NCBI GenBank assembly: GCA_943789375.1
Contig: CALSTX010000003.1
Location: 1 to 64,000 of the forward strand
Source: an uncultured Opitutales bacterium
Lineage (GTDB): Bacteria > Verrucomicrobiota > Verrucomicrobiia > Opitutales > Seribacteraceae
Length of the DNA: 64,000 nucleotides
Reading direction: 5' to 3'
Position 1 is the stretch's first letter. Each line of letters starts with the position of its first letter. The translations under genes and the position numbers were made by a program. Of this stretch, positions 37,562 through 45,601 are shown piece by piece. The notes under the pieces are model-generated. The model did not search any database. It worked only from the letters and a program-made list of their open reading frames with translations, and was not told the origin of the DNA.

Positions 37562-38053
37562 TTATCTTTTCTCCAGCAAATCTGCGTAACTTTCCATGTA
37601 GCGAACGACATGGAGTTTATTATTTTTTTCAAGATGCTGAAACCCACCATCAAGGTTGTTAAGAACATTTGGATCAGACAGGTTTTCCAATTTCACCACA
37701 TCTTGGTGGGTCATACCAAGCTCTTCAACTCGGTGGAAAACATCTTCCACTTTGCAGCCAGACTTTACGCAGTACTCATTGGCGTGCTCAGACCATTCAT
37801 CCAGCTTAAAATCAACACTTTCCACAATCTCGTAGCTACTCATTCCCGTAATGGTTTGGATGAGATGGCCGGCATTACATTGGCCCATGTGTCCCCACTG
37901 GTATTCAACTCCTTCTTGTGACAACCTTTTACTTGTTGAACGCAGGGCATCAATCAATGTTCTGTAGTTTCTGGAATCGTTTACGGTGCTCGAGGACAGG
38001 TTATTCATAGGGATAATTAAATTTAGGCTTTTAAAATACTCAACTTGTTTCAT
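37562..38053 (-). CDS. Conserved-looking hypothetical protein
   Basis: 163 residues with no signal peptide. The sequence is soluble and mostly helical: NYRTLIDALRSTSKRL, WGHMGQCNAGHLIQTITG, VDFKLDEWSEHANEYCVKSGCKVEDVFHRV and a C-terminal HVVRYMESYADLLEKR. The Cys/His placements (GQCNAGH, YCVKSGC) could bind a metal, but I do not recognise the family. An alternative start sits at residue 16 (38008); the longer form has a better upstream purine stretch. Divergent from the sugar kinase gene. Confidence 0.6.
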   Translation of the reverse strand: MKQVEYFKSLNLIIPMNNLSSSTVNDSRNYRTLIDALRSTSKRLSQEGVEYQWGHMGQCNAGHLIQTITGMSSYEIVESVDFKLDEWSEHANEYCVKSGCKVEDVFHRVEELGMTHQDVVKLENLSDPNVLNNLDGGFQHLEKNNKLHVVRYMESYADLLEKR

Positions 38054-38116
38054 TCATTTATTTTCCACCTTGGATTCTTCCTCGCTAGGGAACTAATAAA
38101 ATGTTTGGTAGATAAT

Positions 38117-39508
38117 ATGTCATACTTGGGGGTAGATCTAGGAACAGGAGGTTGCAGATGTGCAGTTGTCAATGATGCGGGAGAGATTGAGGCTGAAGCC
38201 AGTGCTCCATTTAATTCCATAAACCAATCAATGATAGCAGGAAGATCTGAGCAGTCCGCTCATGATTGGATCCAATCATTCGAAATTTGTCTAGATAAGA
38301 TTTTCTCATTCCGTTTGAAGGAAAGTATCAACGCTATTTCGGTCGATGGAACATCCGGTACCGTTTTACCAGTTTCTCCAGATGGGGAAGCTCTTGCCAA
38401 TGCCTTGATGCATAATGATATGCGGGCGTCTGAAGAAGCAAAACTCTGCCAGAATGTTTTTGATGGTGATTGTTCTCCCACCTTTGCATTGCCGAAAATA
38501 CTTTGGATGCAAAAAAAATTGTCTTTGCCGGATAATACCTTGTTTTTACACTCATCCGATTTTTTATTTGCTTGGCTTGCCGGGACTGTGGAGGTCCCAA
38601 CTGACTTTACAAACGCCATGAAAACCGGAGTTGATTTAGAGTGCGAGAGCTGGCGGCAGCATGAAATTATTGACTCCCTACATTTACCAAAGATCATTCC
38701 GCCCGGACAAAGTTTTGGTGAGGTTTGCCGATCCCATCGAAAAAAATGGGGTATTGATCAGGAAGTTATCCTTGTTTCTGGAGCCACTGATTCCAATGCC
38801 GCGTTTTATGCATCAGGGGCATGCAAGCTGGGGGACTGGGCCTCTACCATTGGCACAACCCTAGCAGTAAAAGGATTATCTGCTGAAAAAATTACAGATC
38901 AAGGCGGAAGGATTTATTGTCATAAGCACCCCGACGGCATTTGGTTGCCCGGCGGGGCATCCAATGCGGGTGCTGAAATAATCCGGCAAAAATTTTCGGG
39001 TCGGGAACAGCATATAGAAGAATTACTGAAAAAATCTGATTTATCGGTGAAGGGATTACTTTACCCCTCGGTTCGACTAGGGGAAAGATTGCCCGTAGCT
39101 AATAAGGAATTTAAACCCTTCCAAACCATTGAGGATTCAACGGATGAACAACTTTATTTAGCTTGCCTGGAGGGGATTGCTTACACCGAGAAGATGGTTT
39201 TTGACCTCTTGCATCAATTAGGTGCCAATACCGGTGGTGAGCTGTTTGCTATGGGAGGGACGACCCAAAGCATACTTGGGCTACAGACCCGGGCGGATGT
39301 GCACCAAAAATGCATCCATATACCTGCACATCCTAATTCTGCCTTTGGTGCCGCTATTCTTGCAGCCGCTGGATACAGGAATCAAACAGTGGGCGAAACT
39401 TCCAAGGCCATGGTACAGGTAGTCAGAGAAATTGAGCCGCGTTGTAACTTTGATGATTATCATGCCAGTAAATACTTTGGTTTTAAAGATCTCTGCCTTT
39501 CCAACTGA
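38117..39508 (+). CDS. xylB: FGGY carbohydrate kinase, xylulokinase-like
   Basis: 463 residues from the ATG at 38117; upstream in-frame residues are hydrophobic noise. The ASKHA fold shows YLGVDLGTGGCRCAVVND, AISVDGTSGTVLPV, and a substrate region with LMHNDMRASEEA, where xylulokinases have WMDxR. ATDSNAAFYASGACKLGDWASTIGTT and LFAMGGTTQS mark the C-terminal ATP-binding domain. It is about 20-30 residues shorter than E. coli XylB, and the specificity (xylulose, ribulose or similar) is inferred. The next gene, 9 bp on, is a HAD phosphatase, so both may serve one sugar pathway. Confidence 0.82.
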   Translation: MSYLGVDLGTGGCRCAVVNDAGEIEAEASAPFNSINQSMIAGRSEQSAHDWIQSFEICLDKIFSFRLKESINAISVDGTSGTVLPVSPDGEALANALMHNDMRASEEAKLCQNVFDGDCSPTFALPKILWMQKKLSLPDNTLFLHSSDFLFAWLAGTVEVPTDFTNAMKTGVDLECESWRQHEIIDSLHLPKIIPPGQSFGEVCRSHRKKWGIDQEVILVSGATDSNAAFYASGACKLGDWASTIGTTLAVKGLSAEKITDQGGRIYCHKHPDGIWLPGGASNAGAEIIRQKFSGREQHIEELLKKSDLSVKGLLYPSVRLGERLPVANKEFKPFQTIEDSTDEQLYLACLEGIAYTEKMVFDLLHQLGANTGGELFAMGGTTQSILGLQTRADVHQKCIHIPAHPNSAFGAAILAAAGYRNQTVGETSKAMVQVVREIEPRCNFDDYHASKYFGFKDLCLSN

Positions 39509-39517
39509 TAAAATTTC

Positions 39518-40231
39518 ATGACCCTACAACTAGTAATCTCCGACCTCGATGGTACCATTGTTGAAACAGAAGACTATCACCGCCGTGCCTACAATGGCTT
39601 ATTTGAAGAGTTAGGTTTTGATACCCGCTGGACCAAGCAGGATTATGTGAATCGCCTCAATGTCATGGGTGGCGGAAAATTAAAGGAAGTTTTTTCATGG
39701 CTTAATAAGCCTGATAGCGAATATGGGAAGTTTAAGGAAGAGACATACTTGAGAAAAACCCAATTATATTTGCAACTTATCACCCACGACCTACGAGCTG
39801 GGGCTTTGGGGCTAAGGCCGGGCGTGCAGAGGTTGTTTGCTGAAATTGAAAAAGCTGGTGTCCCCATAGCCATTGGTACAGCTTGTGAAAAAAATGCGGC
39901 TTATCAGGTCTTGGATGCCGCTTTCCATACCTCTTTTACCCGCAAATTGGAAGCTCTCTGTGGTGGCGATGATACCCCCTTAAAAAAGCCCAACCCTGCC
40001 ATTTATTTGCTCGTGGCTGAACAATGTGGTGTCGATCCTTACAATTGTGTCGTCCTGGAAGACACACATCATGGGATGATGGCTGCTTTGTCCGCTGGTA
40101 TGAAGTGTGTGGCCAGTCCCAGTGAATATGCCCTAAGCCATGACTTTAGCGACGCCACTTTACAGGTGAAAGATTTTCAAACGCCAAGCCCATTAACCTT
40201 ACACGACCTTCGAAATCTGTATGAGCTTTAG
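39518..40231 (+). CDS. HAD superfamily hydrolase (CbbY/beta-phosphoglucomutase-like)
   Basis: 237 residues. The nucleophile motif is VISDLDGTIVET (D9, D11). The cap region follows, then motif II in IAIGTACEK, the Lys of motif III in LKKPNPAIYLL and motif IV in VVLEDTHHGMMAALSAGM. The DxDGT plus helical cap pattern is that of CbbY, phosphoglycolate and sugar phosphatases and beta-phosphoglucomutase. Which phosphate ester it uses is not clear. It follows the kinase gene closely and is followed by a 575-bp gene-free stretch. Confidence 0.88.
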   Translation: MTLQLVISDLDGTIVETEDYHRRAYNGLFEELGFDTRWTKQDYVNRLNVMGGGKLKEVFSWLNKPDSEYGKFKEETYLRKTQLYLQLITHDLRAGALGLRPGVQRLFAEIEKAGVPIAIGTACEKNAAYQVLDAAFHTSFTRKLEALCGGDDTPLKKPNPAIYLLVAEQCGVDPYNCVVLEDTHHGMMAALSAGMKCVASPSEYALSHDFSDATLQVKDFQTPSPLTLHDLRNLYEL

Positions 40232-40383
40232 CCGGGGGTATGCAGGATTTTGTCTTGCCTTACTGGGGTGCAAAATCAAATTTGTTTTGATCGGGTCAGG
40301 TAGCTATTTTTTTTATAAAATTCTTTTTATGGATAGTGCTTGGATTTTTCGTTTTGTAATTATATAAAAATAAATGTACTGCA

Positions 40384-40463
40384 GGGCTCCAAGCCCGTGG
40401 CGATCCACTCGGACCCTGGAAATGCAGAGACAAACCCGTTTGCTCACCCTCAAGCCAGGATGG
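40384..40463 (+). repeat. Dispersed GC-rich repeat, copy 1
   Basis: An ~80-base block that aligns without gaps to 40560-40639 (offset 176). Over the first 55 bases it differs at only four positions. It includes a small hairpin, GGGCT-CCA-AGCCC. GC content is clearly above the surrounding AT-rich DNA, and there is no coding signal. Confidence 0.8.
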
Positions 40464-40496
40464 ATTGCGTCGTCGTCCTGTCGTCCTCCTCGCAAT
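40464..40496 (+). repeat. Palindromic repeat between the two copies
   Basis: ATTGCG at 40464 pairs with CGCAAT at 40491-40496 around a 21-base GTC-rich spacer. The outer sequence (GGATTGCG...CGCAATAACA) resembles a short palindromic intergenic element I recall from many unrelated bacterial genomes. The resemblance is from memory. Confidence 0.5.
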
Positions 40497-40559
40497 AACA
40501 AAAGTGGGTGTGTAGTGATTGTATTGCAGCCGGCATTTCTCCCCACCTTGTCATCGCGA

Positions 40560-40639
40560 GGGCTGAAAGCCCGTGGCGATCCACTGGGACCCTGGAAACG
40601 CAGAGACAAACCCGCCCGGGTCCCCTCGAGCCACGAAGG
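40560..40639 (+). repeat. Dispersed GC-rich repeat, copy 2
   Basis: Second copy of the 80-base block at 40384. Here a hairpin ATCGC...GGGCT-GAA-AGCCC...GCGAT spans 40553-40580, with the same stem as copy 1 but a different loop (GAA rather than CCA). A conserved stem with a changed loop suggests selection on structure, or simple descent from one palindromic element. Confidence 0.8.
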
Positions 40640-40806
40640 ATACCGCGAGTAGAAGATATTCATTTAAAAAAAAGATACCGAAGGAAAGAATCGTCTATGT
40701 TTCGTCAGGCTGTAAGCACAAAATGGTATAAATAAAACATGTCCTGATGGCTGGGTTAGGCTACCAAACCCTTGACAAGTTTTCCCCATTCAATTGAGGT
40801 CAATTA

Positions 40807-42435
40807 ATGAGACTTATTCTGTTCATGTTATTCTCAATACTCCTGTCCTTTTGCCTGAGGGCTGAAGAACCCATCCGTACCTGGACCAGTTCGGATGGAC
40901 TCACCTTGGAGGCCCGCTTCATCGAGCAGGTCGGGAGCAATGTCAGGATTAAGAACGAAGCGGGTCGGGAATTTACCCTGCCGATTACCCGATTCTCCCA
41001 GGCAGATCAGGTGTATGTGAATCAGGCGTATGGCAGATCTTTCTTCGCTGAACCTCACCCATTTGAGGATGAGGGAAGCGGAGGGGTCATTGTGGCTTCT
41101 GCCAAGGGGAGTGTGGAGGTAATGCTTACAACTAATAATCAGTATTCCGATCAAGACCCCTTTCTTAGAGCGGTGATCGTCGGAGAATCGATAAGTTCTG
41201 GAGCTACTTTAATTACTGGCGATCGATCATCCGCGGACTTACTCCTTACCAATGGTACGCTTGCCCATATGGGAGAGGACACCAAGCTCGTGCTGACCAC
41301 TCTTTATCAAAAAGCTTTTAGGGGAAACAAAGCTAAGGCGATCGAGTTGAAGGAGGAGGTTAGTGCTAGTCGTACGGTACTAAAACTTGAGGAGGGTGAT
41401 CTAGTTTTGGAGGTTCGGAAGTTGGGTAAGGAATCTTCGTTTCTTATCAGCACAGAGGTTGCTCAGGCAGGGATAAGGGGTACACAGTTTAAATTGTCTG
41501 CGAGAGCAGACTCAGCCGAGGTTTCGGTATTAGAGGGGCGAGTAGACTTTTTGGATTCGGAGCAGATGGCAACCCCTGTGGGGTCAGCCAAGAAGGCAGG
41601 CGCTCTCAAAGGCGGTTCTGCCAAGTTGGAAGACATGAGTGTATCCGAGCAGGCGATGGTGAAGCAGGCGGTGGAGCAGACCAGGCAGGCATCCAAAGGT
41701 ATAGACTTGAACCGCCTAGCAGTCACTGTAGACGGATATACTTTCAAACCGAATTACATCGTTAAGTCGGCATTGGATATGGAGATGATATGGTGTCCGC
41801 CTGGGAGTTTTATCATGGGCCCTGGTGGAGAAGGTGCACCTGCTCACCCCGTGATACTGACCCAGGGTTTTTATCTCGGGAAATATGAGTTGACGCAAGA
41901 GCAGTACCAAAAATTGATGGGCACGAATCCAAGTAAATTTAAAGGAAATAATTTACCTGTTGAAGAAGTTACATGGACAAATGCGGTGGCATTTTGTGAG
42001 GCACTGAGTAAGAAGGAGCGAATTCCTCGGGGATGGGAGTTTGCCCTGCCGACTGAAGCGGAGTGGGAGTATGCCTGTAGGGCAGGCACATCCACTTCTT
42101 ATAGTTGGGGGAATTCCGTTAGAACAGAGCTAGCTAATTATGTGGATAGCGGAAAAGGTATGACCATAGCTGTTGGTTCTTATGAGCCAAACCTATGGGG
42201 GTTTCACGATATGCACGGGAATGTTAGGGAATGGGTTGCAGACTATTTGGGGTCTTATCCCCCAAGTACGGTTTTTGACCCGTCAGGTCCAAATTTTGGA
42301 GAAAAAAATATTCAACGTGGTGGCTCATGGGGCAATGTCGGATCATTTATGCATTCCCGCCGAAGGGGGAATGGACCAACTGACAGCCCTTCATCGGTAC
42401 TTGGTTTCCGCGTTAGCTTAAAAAAAAGCAAGTAA
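40807..42435 (+). CDS. Exported SHD1-FecR-FGE-sulfatase (SUMF1) fusion protein
   Basis: 542 residues: a signal peptide (about 1-19) and an SHD1-like domain (RTWTSSDGLTLEARFIEQVG to FSQADQVYVNQ, about 24-72). A FecR-type domain follows (about 95-250, including TEVAQAGIRGTQFKLSA and AEVSVLEGRVDF), and a C-terminal formylglycine-generating-enzyme-like domain (about 315-540: FIMGPGGEGAPAHPV, LPTEAEWEYACRAG, NLWGFHDMHGNVREWVADY, GFRVSL). The last resembles SUMF1, but in bacteria such domains are often structural or used by other enzymes. It has no membrane helix after the signal, so it is not a typical anti-sigma FecR. Confidence 0.85.
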   Translation: MRLILFMLFSILLSFCLRAEEPIRTWTSSDGLTLEARFIEQVGSNVRIKNEAGREFTLPITRFSQADQVYVNQAYGRSFFAEPHPFEDEGSGGVIVASAKGSVEVMLTTNNQYSDQDPFLRAVIVGESISSGATLITGDRSSADLLLTNGTLAHMGEDTKLVLTTLYQKAFRGNKAKAIELKEEVSASRTVLKLEEGDLVLEVRKLGKESSFLISTEVAQAGIRGTQFKLSARADSAEVSVLEGRVDFLDSEQMATPVGSAKKAGALKGGSAKLEDMSVSEQAMVKQAVEQTRQASKGIDLNRLAVTVDGYTFKPNYIVKSALDMEMIWCPPGSFIMGPGGEGAPAHPVILTQGFYLGKYELTQEQYQKLMGTNPSKFKGNNLPVEEVTWTNAVAFCEALSKKERIPRGWEFALPTEAEWEYACRAGTSTSYSWGNSVRTELANYVDSGKGMTIAVGSYEPNLWGFHDMHGNVREWVADYLGSYPPSTVFDPSGPNFGEKNIQRGGSWGNVGSFMHSRRRGNGPTDSPSSVLGFRVSLKKSK

Positions 42436-42607
42436 TGTTGTAAGGGTCTCGGTTTACATAAGGCGTACGCTCAGCGTGGCTGAACGGGATGCTTCGGTGA
42501 GGGAAAATTTTTCTCGAAGATCCAGTGTTTGATGTTGCCCGGAAAAACTTATTATAGCTTCTGATTTTCTTGGGATGAAATCGGCTCGTCTTTGTAAAAC
42601 AAAGGAA

Positions 42608-42681
42608 TGGTGCGGGCACTCGGAATCGAACCGAGGACACCAGCTTGGAAGGCTGGGGTTTTACCCCTAAACTATGCCCGC
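42608..42681 (-). tRNA. tRNA-Gly(TCC)
   Basis: The 74-nt sequence read leftward folds as a full cloverleaf: acceptor GCGGGCA/TGCCCGC, anticodon stem CCAGC/GCTGG with loop CTTCCAA (anticodon TCC), and T-arm with GGTTCGATTCC. The discriminator is A and the CCA end is encoded. It sits between the SHD1-FecR-FGE gene and the inositol phosphatase gene. Confidence 0.95.
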
Positions 42682-42729
42682 ATCACTAAAGTTTATATAT
42701 GCCAAGAGACGGAAAATGGTCAAGGTGAA

Positions 42730-43581
42730 TTAAGCGGAGAGGGTAGGAAGATTAAGTGCTTGGCAGACTTTCTGATGAAAGAGCCCAGACCCAACCCGAA
42801 AAGGACATGCACCCATGGTTGAGCTAAATTTTTTCATAGGGAAAGCAGGCTCAAAGAGAAAATGAAAGGATGCACCTGCTCCTTCGCAGATTGGGTAGCC
42901 CGCTGCACAGTCCCATGGCTTGGCCCGATACTCCAGGCAGCCATCGAGGCGCCCGGTGGCCACATTGGCAAGGCCAACAGCTGCAGACCCTGGACAACGG
43001 ATACGCCATTCCTGTAAAGCATCCCGCAGGGCATCTAGTTGTTCTGTCGGAATGGGGAAATGCATGCAGAAGGTAAGCTTTTCGTTTACAAGTGTGGTGG
43101 AGGCCAAAACGGGGGTGGTGCCTTCAATGGAACCAAATGCTTTTCCTCCTTGGAGTAAATTATCTCGGCCAAAATCGTAAATAAATCCATAAACTGGCAT
43201 GCCGTGACGAAGTAGTCCCAGAGATATTCCACACTCTGGGACACCTACCGCATAATTGTTGGTGCCATCCACTGGATCCAAAATCCAGGCAAATTCTCCG
43301 TTTAAGGGAACAGGTTCCGGGGTTTCTGCTGATTCTTCGGAGCAGTAGTCATCTAGAGGGAAACTTGCAGACAAGTGGGCAAAAAGTTCATGAGAAATTG
43401 TCTCGTCCACATCGGTTACCCGTGTTCCATCTTTTTTCCATCGGCTTTGTGTGGTGCCAAAGTTTGCCCGGAAGTATTCGACTTGGGCAAGTACCGCATT
43501 GTGCCCGGCGAGAATTCTTTCTTGCAGGGCAGGGTCGGCATGGGAGATGTCGGGAGTTTGGTTGCTTACGGATCGATCCAT
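42730..43581 (-). CDS. Inositol monophosphatase family protein
   Basis: 283 residues of the Li-sensitive phosphatase family. Metal ligands are in SEESAE (E of motif A) and WILDPVDGTNNYAVGVPECGISLGLL (DPxDGT), and the C-terminal KPWDCAAGYPICEGAGA is the third motif. The fold hydrolyses inositol phosphate, PAP or fructose-1,6-bisphosphate; which one is not clear. It overlaps the 3' end of ispG by 16 bp and is the last gene of the uppS-cdsA-dxr-rseP-ispG run. Confidence 0.88.
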   Translation of the reverse strand: MDRSVSNQTPDISHADPALQERILAGHNAVLAQVEYFRANFGTTQSRWKKDGTRVTDVDETISHELFAHLSASFPLDDYCSEESAETPEPVPLNGEFAWILDPVDGTNNYAVGVPECGISLGLLRHGMPVYGFIYDFGRDNLLQGGKAFGSIEGTTPVLASTTLVNEKLTFCMHFPIPTEQLDALRDALQEWRIRCPGSAAVGLANVATGRLDGCLEYRAKPWDCAAGYPICEGAGASFHFLFEPAFPMKKFSSTMGACPFRVGSGLFHQKVCQALNLPTLSA

Positions 43582-45590
43582 TTACCTTCTTCTTGTATGA
43601 GATTTACCAATCGGTCAACCGCATCAGTTTCGGGAATCGCCGAATTTACTCTATTTTTCCCAACATAGAGATCAATTTTTCCAGGACCTGAACCCACATA
43701 GCCAAAGTCAGCATCTGCCATTTCTCCGGGACCGTTTACGATACATCCCATGACTGCTATGGTTACACCCTTGAGGTGTCCGGTGGCAGTTTTTACTTTT
43801 TGGGTGGTGCTTTGAAGGTCAAACAATGTTCGGCCGCAACTGGGGCATGCCACAAATTCTGTTTTCGAAATACGAGCCCGTGCCCCTTGCAAAATATTAA
43901 AGGCCATGCCTCGGTTGCGGTCGAGGCAATCGAGGTTTTCCACCGAGATTAGATCGCCCAATCCATCGCAAAGTAAAGAGCCTGATAAAATGGAGGAATC
44001 CAAGAGGCGAGCGGAGAAAAGATTTTCTTTGGAAAGTCGTACTGTTTCCTGGTTACGAATCCAAAGTGGGAGTTGAAGCCCGGCGAGGTCAAGGTTTGAG
44101 GCAAGGCGTCGATAATCCCCGACGGGGTTGCCTTTTGCATCAGGAGCAAGAGTGATAATGGGGGCCTTGGGTGAAAAAGAGAGAAGGGAGACCATGCCCT
44201 CACTGATTTCGGCTGGGTGGAGGGAGACAGCCGGGTGGTGGCCTGCCTGCTCACAAAGGGCAAGAAAACGCGCAAGCTCGGCTTCTTCGGTGAATACTTT
44301 TGTTGGTAACCAAACCAAAGGAGTAATACCGGGAAATGCCGGTGGGAGTTCATCATCCGGGCGTTTATCTTCGACGATAATAAAAGGTACCGCCTTGATC
44401 AATGAGCGGGCCAAAGTTTCAAGTCCTTCCATTTCAGAGGTGTTGCAAAGCTCAACCAAAAGAGCTTCCACGGGAGCATCTTTGGCTTGCACTTGGGTCT
44501 TGGCCACTTCCTGGACAATTGCACCCGGATCTTTGAGGGAATGGGTGCTTGCTGAGATAACCAGCGGGGGGCTTTTGCTGCCGATGGAGCATAGAGGCTG
44601 CCCTATTTTGATATTTGTAGTACGCCGTCTTTCAAAGGTGAAGGGATCGAGGTTTTCTTGGCTGGGCTTATCTGGCACGGCCGATGGTTCTTGTGACCAC
44701 CAAGTATGGGCCCGTTGTACCAAATCCTGGGCCACGGGAATTTCAGCGACTGGGTCCTCCGTGAGGGAAACCCGAATGGTATCTCCCAGACCATCCAATA
44801 AGAGGGAGCCAATTCCGATGGCACTTTTAATCCGGGCATCTTCTCCATCACCCGCTTCGGTTACTCCAAGATGGAGAGGGTAGTTCATGCCTTCTGCTTT
44901 CATCAAGGAGACTACCAAGCGGTAGGCTTGGATCATAACCTTGGGGTTGCTTGCCTTCATGGACAGAATGATCTGGTGGTAGTCATGAGAGCGGGCAACA
45001 CGGAGAAACTCTAGGGCAGACTCGGCCATCCCCCGGGGGCTATCCCCGAAACGGTTCATGATCCGGTCGGAAAGCGAGCCATGGTTTGTACCAATCCTCA
45101 TCGATCGGCCCAGTTCTTTACACCTCAAAACAAGAGGAGAGAACTCTTGATGGAGTCGTTCCAATTCTTCTTGGTATTGGGAGTCAGAATATTCACGAAT
45201 CTGAAATTTTTTACGATCCGCATAGTTGCCTGGATTAATCCTTACCTTTTCTACATGTTTGGCGGCTTCCATGGCCGCATTGGGGAGGAAGTGAATGTCT
45301 GCAACCAGAGGGGTGGATATTTTCGCGGCTCTCACTTGTTTTGAAATCTCACCGAGAGCCTCAGCTGCTCTTACATTTGGCGCGGTTATACGAACCACTT
45401 CACAGCCAGCTTCTGCCAATTCGATGGTCTGTTTGACCGTCGCCTCGATATCGAGGGTGTTGGTTGTGGTCATGGACTGAACCCGAACGGGGTGGGTGCC
45501 ACCAATCAATAAATCTCCAACTTGAACAACTCGTGATTTTCGGCGAATAGATCCAAAGCGGGAATCGCAGTAAGGGAGAAGTTTTCCCAT
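43566..45590 (-). CDS. ispG: 4-hydroxy-3-methylbut-2-enyl diphosphate synthase IspG, long form
   Basis: 674 residues, against about 370 for E. coli IspG. The N-terminal TIM barrel starts with VQVGDLLIGGTHPVRVQSMTTT and has LHLGVTEAGDGEDARIKSAIGIG. A ~270-residue extra domain (about 280-560) separates it from the 4Fe-4S domain, whose cysteines are in ACPSCGRT and MGCIVNGPGEMADADFGYVG. This three-domain form is known from plants, Chlamydiae and Bacteroidetes. It makes HMBPP in the MEP pathway. Leftward, after rseP (11 bp) and before the inositol phosphatase gene. Confidence 0.94.
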   Translation of the reverse strand: MGKLLPYCDSRFGSIRRKSRVVQVGDLLIGGTHPVRVQSMTTTNTLDIEATVKQTIELAEAGCEVVRITAPNVRAAEALGEISKQVRAAKISTPLVADIHFLPNAAMEAAKHVEKVRINPGNYADRKKFQIREYSDSQYQEELERLHQEFSPLVLRCKELGRSMRIGTNHGSLSDRIMNRFGDSPRGMAESALEFLRVARSHDYHQIILSMKASNPKVMIQAYRLVVSLMKAEGMNYPLHLGVTEAGDGEDARIKSAIGIGSLLLDGLGDTIRVSLTEDPVAEIPVAQDLVQRAHTWWSQEPSAVPDKPSQENLDPFTFERRRTTNIKIGQPLCSIGSKSPPLVISASTHSLKDPGAIVQEVAKTQVQAKDAPVEALLVELCNTSEMEGLETLARSLIKAVPFIIVEDKRPDDELPPAFPGITPLVWLPTKVFTEEAELARFLALCEQAGHHPAVSLHPAEISEGMVSLLSFSPKAPIITLAPDAKGNPVGDYRRLASNLDLAGLQLPLWIRNQETVRLSKENLFSARLLDSSILSGSLLCDGLGDLISVENLDCLDRNRGMAFNILQGARARISKTEFVACPSCGRTLFDLQSTTQKVKTATGHLKGVTIAVMGCIVNGPGEMADADFGYVGSGPGKIDLYVGKNRVNSAIPETDAVDRLVNLIQEEGKWIDP

Positions 45591-45601
45591 TTATTCAGTT
45601 A

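Larger units (their letters stand above)
40232..40806. other. Repeat-bearing intergenic region
   Basis: This 575-bp stretch has no convincing gene. It carries two copies of a direct repeat (40384-40463 and 40560-40639), an inverted repeat between them (40464-40496), and AT-rich flanks. Short open frames here run through the repeats and match no protein. The right flank before the start codon at 40807 is where the next gene's promoter should lie; TATAAA at about 40729 is the only candidate -10. Confidence 0.7.

Noticed and set aside
40374-40735. Short open frames on both strands in the 40.4-40.7 kb gap
   Set aside because: They run through the repeats, overlap each other and lack start signals and homology.
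42591-42605. Small palindrome (CTTTGTAAAACAAAG) next to tRNA-Gly as a terminator
   Set aside because: Only a 6-bp stem with no following T-run; too weak to call.
44128-44883. 251-residue open frame on the + strand inside ispG
   Set aside because: It is an antisense shadow of a strongly conserved ispG; its composition is Ser/Arg-rich with no family features.
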